DNA of 64,000 nt from Pontibacter qinzhouensis (GTDB taxonomy: Bacteria; Bacteroidota; Bacteroidia; Cytophagales; Hymenobacteraceae). The notes below the pieces were generated by a model. It had not been told where the DNA came from, did no database searches, and saw only the letters and a list, made by a program, of their open reading frames with translations. The DNA lies in the NCBI RefSeq assembly GCF_008017455.1, contig NZ_VRTY01000001.1, forward strand, positions 1-64,000, written 5' to 3'. A program made the position numbers and the translations under genes. This document shows positions 61,440 through 64,000 of the stretch, piece by piece (within the stretch, counting starts at the first letter, position 1; each line of letters begins with the position of its first letter).

Positions 61440-61856
61440 TTAGGGAGCGTTGGGCAGTACAGCAACTGCCAGTAGCTGTTGCAGGAGAATTGCGCCTGCT
61501 GTGGTTACAGGGCAATCAGCAATAATTTGTGCTACAGGAAAAGCACAGGCAGTCGGCAGCAATGGGTTATGCAGCGCCTGTTGCAGGTTTACAACAATAG
61601 CAGAAGAGGTTTTGGCATCGAGAAACACCTGTACCGCCTGCTCTGTAACAGTGGTTTTACCTGAGTATTCGGCTCTTAGGCTGTGGGTAGTACTGGCAAC
61701 TGCACCTTTAACCAGAAAACGGTATACTTCTACCTCCTGCCCTGGCAAGGTAAACGCCCAGAGCAGCATAACCGCCATTAAGGGGTAACGCAAAAAGTAG
61801 CTTATGTTCTTCAGGTTTAGCATCTCTAACCGCGAATTTAGCTTTTTTTGCGCCAA
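61440..61856 (-). CDS. Hypothetical protein with N-terminal hydrophobic segment
   Basis: A 138-codon frame. M12 (61823, MLNLKN) is an alternative start that gives the N terminus a better signal sequence: FLRYPLMAVMLLWAFTLPG. The rest (VEVYRFLVKGAVASTTHSLR, TVTEQAVQVFLDAKTSSAIVV) is modestly hydrophobic with no known domain. It is plausible as a small secreted or membrane-anchored protein but unsupported by homology. It lies upstream of the CPA2 gene and downstream of the CPA1 gene on the same strand. Confidence 0.45.
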   Translation of the reverse strand: MAQKKLNSRLEMLNLKNISYFLRYPLMAVMLLWAFTLPGQEVEVYRFLVKGAVASTTHSLRAEYSGKTTVTEQAVQVFLDAKTSSAIVVNLQQALHNPLLPTACAFPVAQIIADCPVTTAGAILLQQLLAVAVLPNAP

Positions 61857-61900
61857 AAAGAAAGCCGTGCTTTTAATTTAGCATACATACTTGCACAGGT

Positions 61901-63364
61901 CTATAGGCCTAATGCCTGGTTAACTTTTACCAGTTCTTCTTCGTCGTCTACCATTACCAGCAGTTTATCGTCCTCTTCCAACACAGTAGCACCGTTGGGC
62001 GTCACAAACTTGCCACCTCTGTCTATTAACACAATAAGCGAGGTTTTCGGAAACTGCAGTTCTACAATAGATTTTCCAATTGCCGTACTTTGGCTTTGCA
62101 GTACCAGTTCCACCAGCGCATTTTTGGCATCGTAGCCCATCTCCTCCCCCAACCGGATTCTCTTAGGCCGTGTATCATGCTCACTCAGGTTGAGCCATCG
62201 GGCTACTACTGACAGGGTGGTACCCTGCAACATAACAGAGGTAAGCACAATAAAAAATACGATATTAAAAATCATATCAGACTTTTCGACACCAGCCAAC
62301 AAGGGGTAAGTTGCAAACACAATAGGCACAGCTCCTCTTAGGCCAACCCAGGATATATACAATTTCTCTTTGTTCGAAGACTTTGAAAAAGCAAGACCAA
62401 TGTAGACACTTATCGGGCGGGCCACTAATATAAGAAACATAGATATAAGTACTCCTGTGCCTATTACTGGTATTATCTGCGACGGAAAAACCAGCAACCC
62501 CAGCGTGAGGAACATCAGAATCTGCATGAGCCAGGCCACTCCGTCGTAAAATTTAATTAAACTGCCTTTGTGTATGAAGTTCTTATTGCCAAGGATTACA
62601 CCCGCCACATAAACCGCCAGAAAGCCATTACCGCTAATAAGATTGGTGAAGGCATACGTAAAAATAACCATCCCTAGAGTTAGAGCAGGGTATAGCCCAT
62701 CTTGCTCTAATTTGATATTATTAATAACCCACGCCATAACCCGCCCCATTACCACGCCCATTACAGCGCCAATACTCATCTGAAGAAAAAACATGGGCAC
62801 CAACTGCAGAATGCCAGCCTCTTCCTGGTTCATTACCAAGTATGTAAGGCTAACAGTAAGAAAGTACGCCATGGGGTCGTTACTGCCCGACTCCAGTTCC
62901 AGGGTAGGGCGCAGGTTGTTCTTTAGTCCGATGTTTTTGGAACGAAGAATAGAGAATACCGCAGCCGCATCGGTCGAGGAAACAATAGATCCCAGTAGCA
63001 AGCCCTCCAGCAATGTAAAGTCCGCGACTAAGGAAACAAATGTACCGAGCAGCATCGCCGTAATAAAAACCCCCAGCGTAGAAAGCGACACGCCACGCCA
63101 CAGCACAGGCTTTATGCTCTCCCAGCGCGTATCCAAACCACCTGAGAAAAGGATCAGAGTTAGTGCGATGGACCCGATAGATTGTGCTGAGAGAGGGTCG
63201 TTAAAATGAACGCGGCCAATCCCTTCTGAACCAGCCAGCATGCCCACTCCCAGAAACAGGATCAGGGCAGGAATGCCAAACCTTCCCAAACTTTTACTAA
63301 TTACTATACTGATAAGCAGTAAGGTTGAGGCTCCAAGTAATATGTCTTCGATCGTAAAATTCAT
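61901..63364 (-). CDS. CPA1-type potassium/proton antiporter (NhaP2/CvrA-like)
   Basis: An inner-membrane antiporter of 487 residues. It opens with LLGASTLLLISIVISKSLGRFGIPALILFL, then GSIALTLILFSGGLDTRWESIKPVLWRG, and has the strongly conserved SSTDAAAVFSIL and ESGSNDPMAYFLT (the family cation-binding ND). Helices continue to about residue 390, and the tail is a TrkA_C domain (about 415-487, LQSQSTAIGKSIVELQFPKTS ... EEDDKLLVMVD). It helps control cytoplasmic K+/pH. A second antiporter gene is two genes away. Confidence 0.92.
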   Translation of the reverse strand: MNFTIEDILLGASTLLLISIVISKSLGRFGIPALILFLGVGMLAGSEGIGRVHFNDPLSAQSIGSIALTLILFSGGLDTRWESIKPVLWRGVSLSTLGVFITAMLLGTFVSLVADFTLLEGLLLGSIVSSTDAAAVFSILRSKNIGLKNNLRPTLELESGSNDPMAYFLTVSLTYLVMNQEEAGILQLVPMFFLQMSIGAVMGVVMGRVMAWVINNIKLEQDGLYPALTLGMVIFTYAFTNLISGNGFLAVYVAGVILGNKNFIHKGSLIKFYDGVAWLMQILMFLTLGLLVFPSQIIPVIGTGVLISMFLILVARPISVYIGLAFSKSSNKEKLYISWVGLRGAVPIVFATYPLLAGVEKSDMIFNIVFFIVLTSVMLQGTTLSVVARWLNLSEHDTRPKRIRLGEEMGYDAKNALVELVLQSQSTAIGKSIVELQFPKTSLIVLIDRGGKFVTPNGATVLEEDDKLLVMVDDEEELVKVNQALGL

Positions 63365-63415
63365 CTGCTGCTGTTTTTCATCATAAATTTAATTCACAAA
63401 AGTTCATATTATTTA

Positions 63416-63472
63416 AATTATTCTAATAAAAATGTCCTTCCGAAGATAAAAAGTCCTTTTAGCCCTCAGGGT
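63416..63472 (-). repeat. RptA copy 25
   Basis: On the - strand it has ACCCTGAGG at the left, ATCTTCGGAAGGAC in the centre and TTTTTATTAGAATAATT at the right. It lies 21 nt after the kynU stop, in sense orientation. Confidence 0.84.
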
Positions 63473-63493
63473 TGCACAGGGCTGGTATCTGCC

Positions 63494-64000
63494 TTACAGC
63501 TTTCCGGTTAGGCAAACGCGCAACACTTCGGCAAAACGGTATACTTCTTCAAAGCTATTGTACAGGGGCGTGGGTGCCACCCTGATAACGTTGGGCTCGC
63601 GGTAATCGACAATAATGCCCGCTTCCATCAGCAGGTCGAAAAGCTGGCGGGCGTTCTGCTTCACCAGCAACGAAAGCTGGCAGCCACGTGCCTGCGGGTC
63701 GCGGGGCGTAATTACCTCCAGCTGGCTTTTGTCTGCTCCTATCTCATCTATCAGAAACTCCAGGAAACCGGTTAGTTGCTCGCTCTTCGCCCGCAACTGC
63801 TCCATACCGGCTTCATCGAATAACTCCAGCGCGGCACGATGCACAGCCATGGGCAGAATCTGGGCGTTGCTTAGTTGCCAGCCAGCCGCACCAGGCATGG
63901 GTATAAAGCCCTTCTTCATCTGGAACCGCTCTTTTACCTCGTGGCCCCACCAACCGGCAAAGCGCGGCAGGGCAGCGTTGTGGGCGTGGCGCTCGTGCAC
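63494..64000 (-). CDS. kynU: Kynureninase, C-terminal part (runs off the window)
   Basis: The last 168 residues of a PLP enzyme that cleaves kynurenine or 3-hydroxykynurenine to anthranilate or 3-hydroxyanthranilate and alanine. RFAGWWGHEVKERFQMKKGF, PGAAGWQLSN (substrate region), ELFDEAGMEQLRAKSEQLTGFL and PNVIRVAPTPLYNSFEEVYRF are typical. The N-terminal half, with the PLP lysine, lies beyond base 64000. It works with Kmo, encoded at 53748-55130 on the same strand. Confidence 0.95.
   Translation of the reverse strand: MHERHAHNAALPRFAGWWGHEVKERFQMKKGFIPMPGAAGWQLSNAQILPMAVHRAALELFDEAGMEQLRAKSEQLTGFLEFLIDEIGADKSQLEVITPRDPQARGCQLSLLVKQNARQLFDLLMEAGIIVDYREPNVIRVAPTPLYNSFEEVYRFAEVLRVCLTGKL

Noticed and set aside
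76..63472. RptA as a CRISPR array
   Set aside because: The copies are spread over 63 kb in both orientations with no regular spacing and no cas genes.
1..64000. tRNA, rRNA, tmRNA, phage or insertion-sequence genes
   Set aside because: No cloverleaf-like segments, rRNA motifs, transposase or integrase genes were seen. The Rpn protein is only transposase-like in fold.

Overview
The window reads as chromosome of a member of the Bacteroidota, most like Cytophagales / Hymenobacteraceae (Pontibacter-like). The signs are three secreted proteins ending in a type IX secretion (T9SS) C-terminal sorting domain, promoters of the Bacteroidota TAnnTTTG type with almost no Shine-Dalgarno sequences, and family content typical of that group (DUF349, DUF2795, DUF4142, DUF4168, group III truncated globin, LytS/LytTR pairs, a kynurenine pathway for NAD). 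The genus is an inference. There is no phage, plasmid, rRNA, tRNA or CRISPR in view.

Layout. 0.3-9 kb: a T9SS-exported subtilase, a lipoprotein, a GroES-like co-chaperone, homogentisate dioxygenase and a CtpA-type protease. 9-16.5 kb: ruvX-def, a GRAM-like lipoprotein, a secreted zinc phospholipase/nuclease-like protein, two tandem FemAB-like proteins and a beta-lactamase-fold hydrolase. 16.4-24 kb: a 32-residue membrane protein, ettA, a DUF349 protein, a DUF2795 protein, an orphan ABC ATPase, ispD and queA. 24-33.5 kb: a MacB-like permease, a LOG-family protein, a globin divergent from a TetR regulator, a GH13 enzyme, a DUF202 protein and uvrA. 33.5-45.3 kb: two DUF4142 lipoproteins, a beta-barrel candidate, a PaaG-like isomerase, two paralogous T9SS repeat proteins, a deviant PAP2 protein, rpoN, asnS and a SpoIIAA-like protein. 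45.3-53.7 kb: secreted proteins of unknown function, a LytS/LytTR two-component pair and an Rpn nuclease. 53.7-64 kb: kmo, an AlkB-like oxygenase, an RCK-like gene remnant, MscS, a decayed universal stress protein gene, two cation/proton antiporters and the 3' part of kynU at the edge.

The most striking signal is not a gene. At least 25 copies of a roughly 57-bp element (called RptA here) lie between the genes, about one per 2.5 kb. Both ends are conserved (ACCCTTGRC ... TTTTCATTTGAATAATT), with a central GGAAGG palindrome and a variable spacer of nearly constant length. Of the 21 copies downstream of a visible gene, 17 point the same way as that gene, often within 40 nt of its stop codon, and one overlaps a stop codon. 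Some copies are joined to a second repeat (RptB, a GC-rich 26-bp hairpin core) in a composite of about 130 bp, and several carry a CAACAATTAACAATT-type low-complexity tail. A third repeat (RptC, about 120 bp) is present twice. A 146-bp imperfect palindrome, a 24-bp perfect hairpin between convergent genes and one clear pseudogene complete the non-coding picture.

Most coding content is ordinary housekeeping and secretion, and I see no large gene cluster that looks like a new system. The dispersed 3'-UTR repeat family is the best candidate for undescribed biology.
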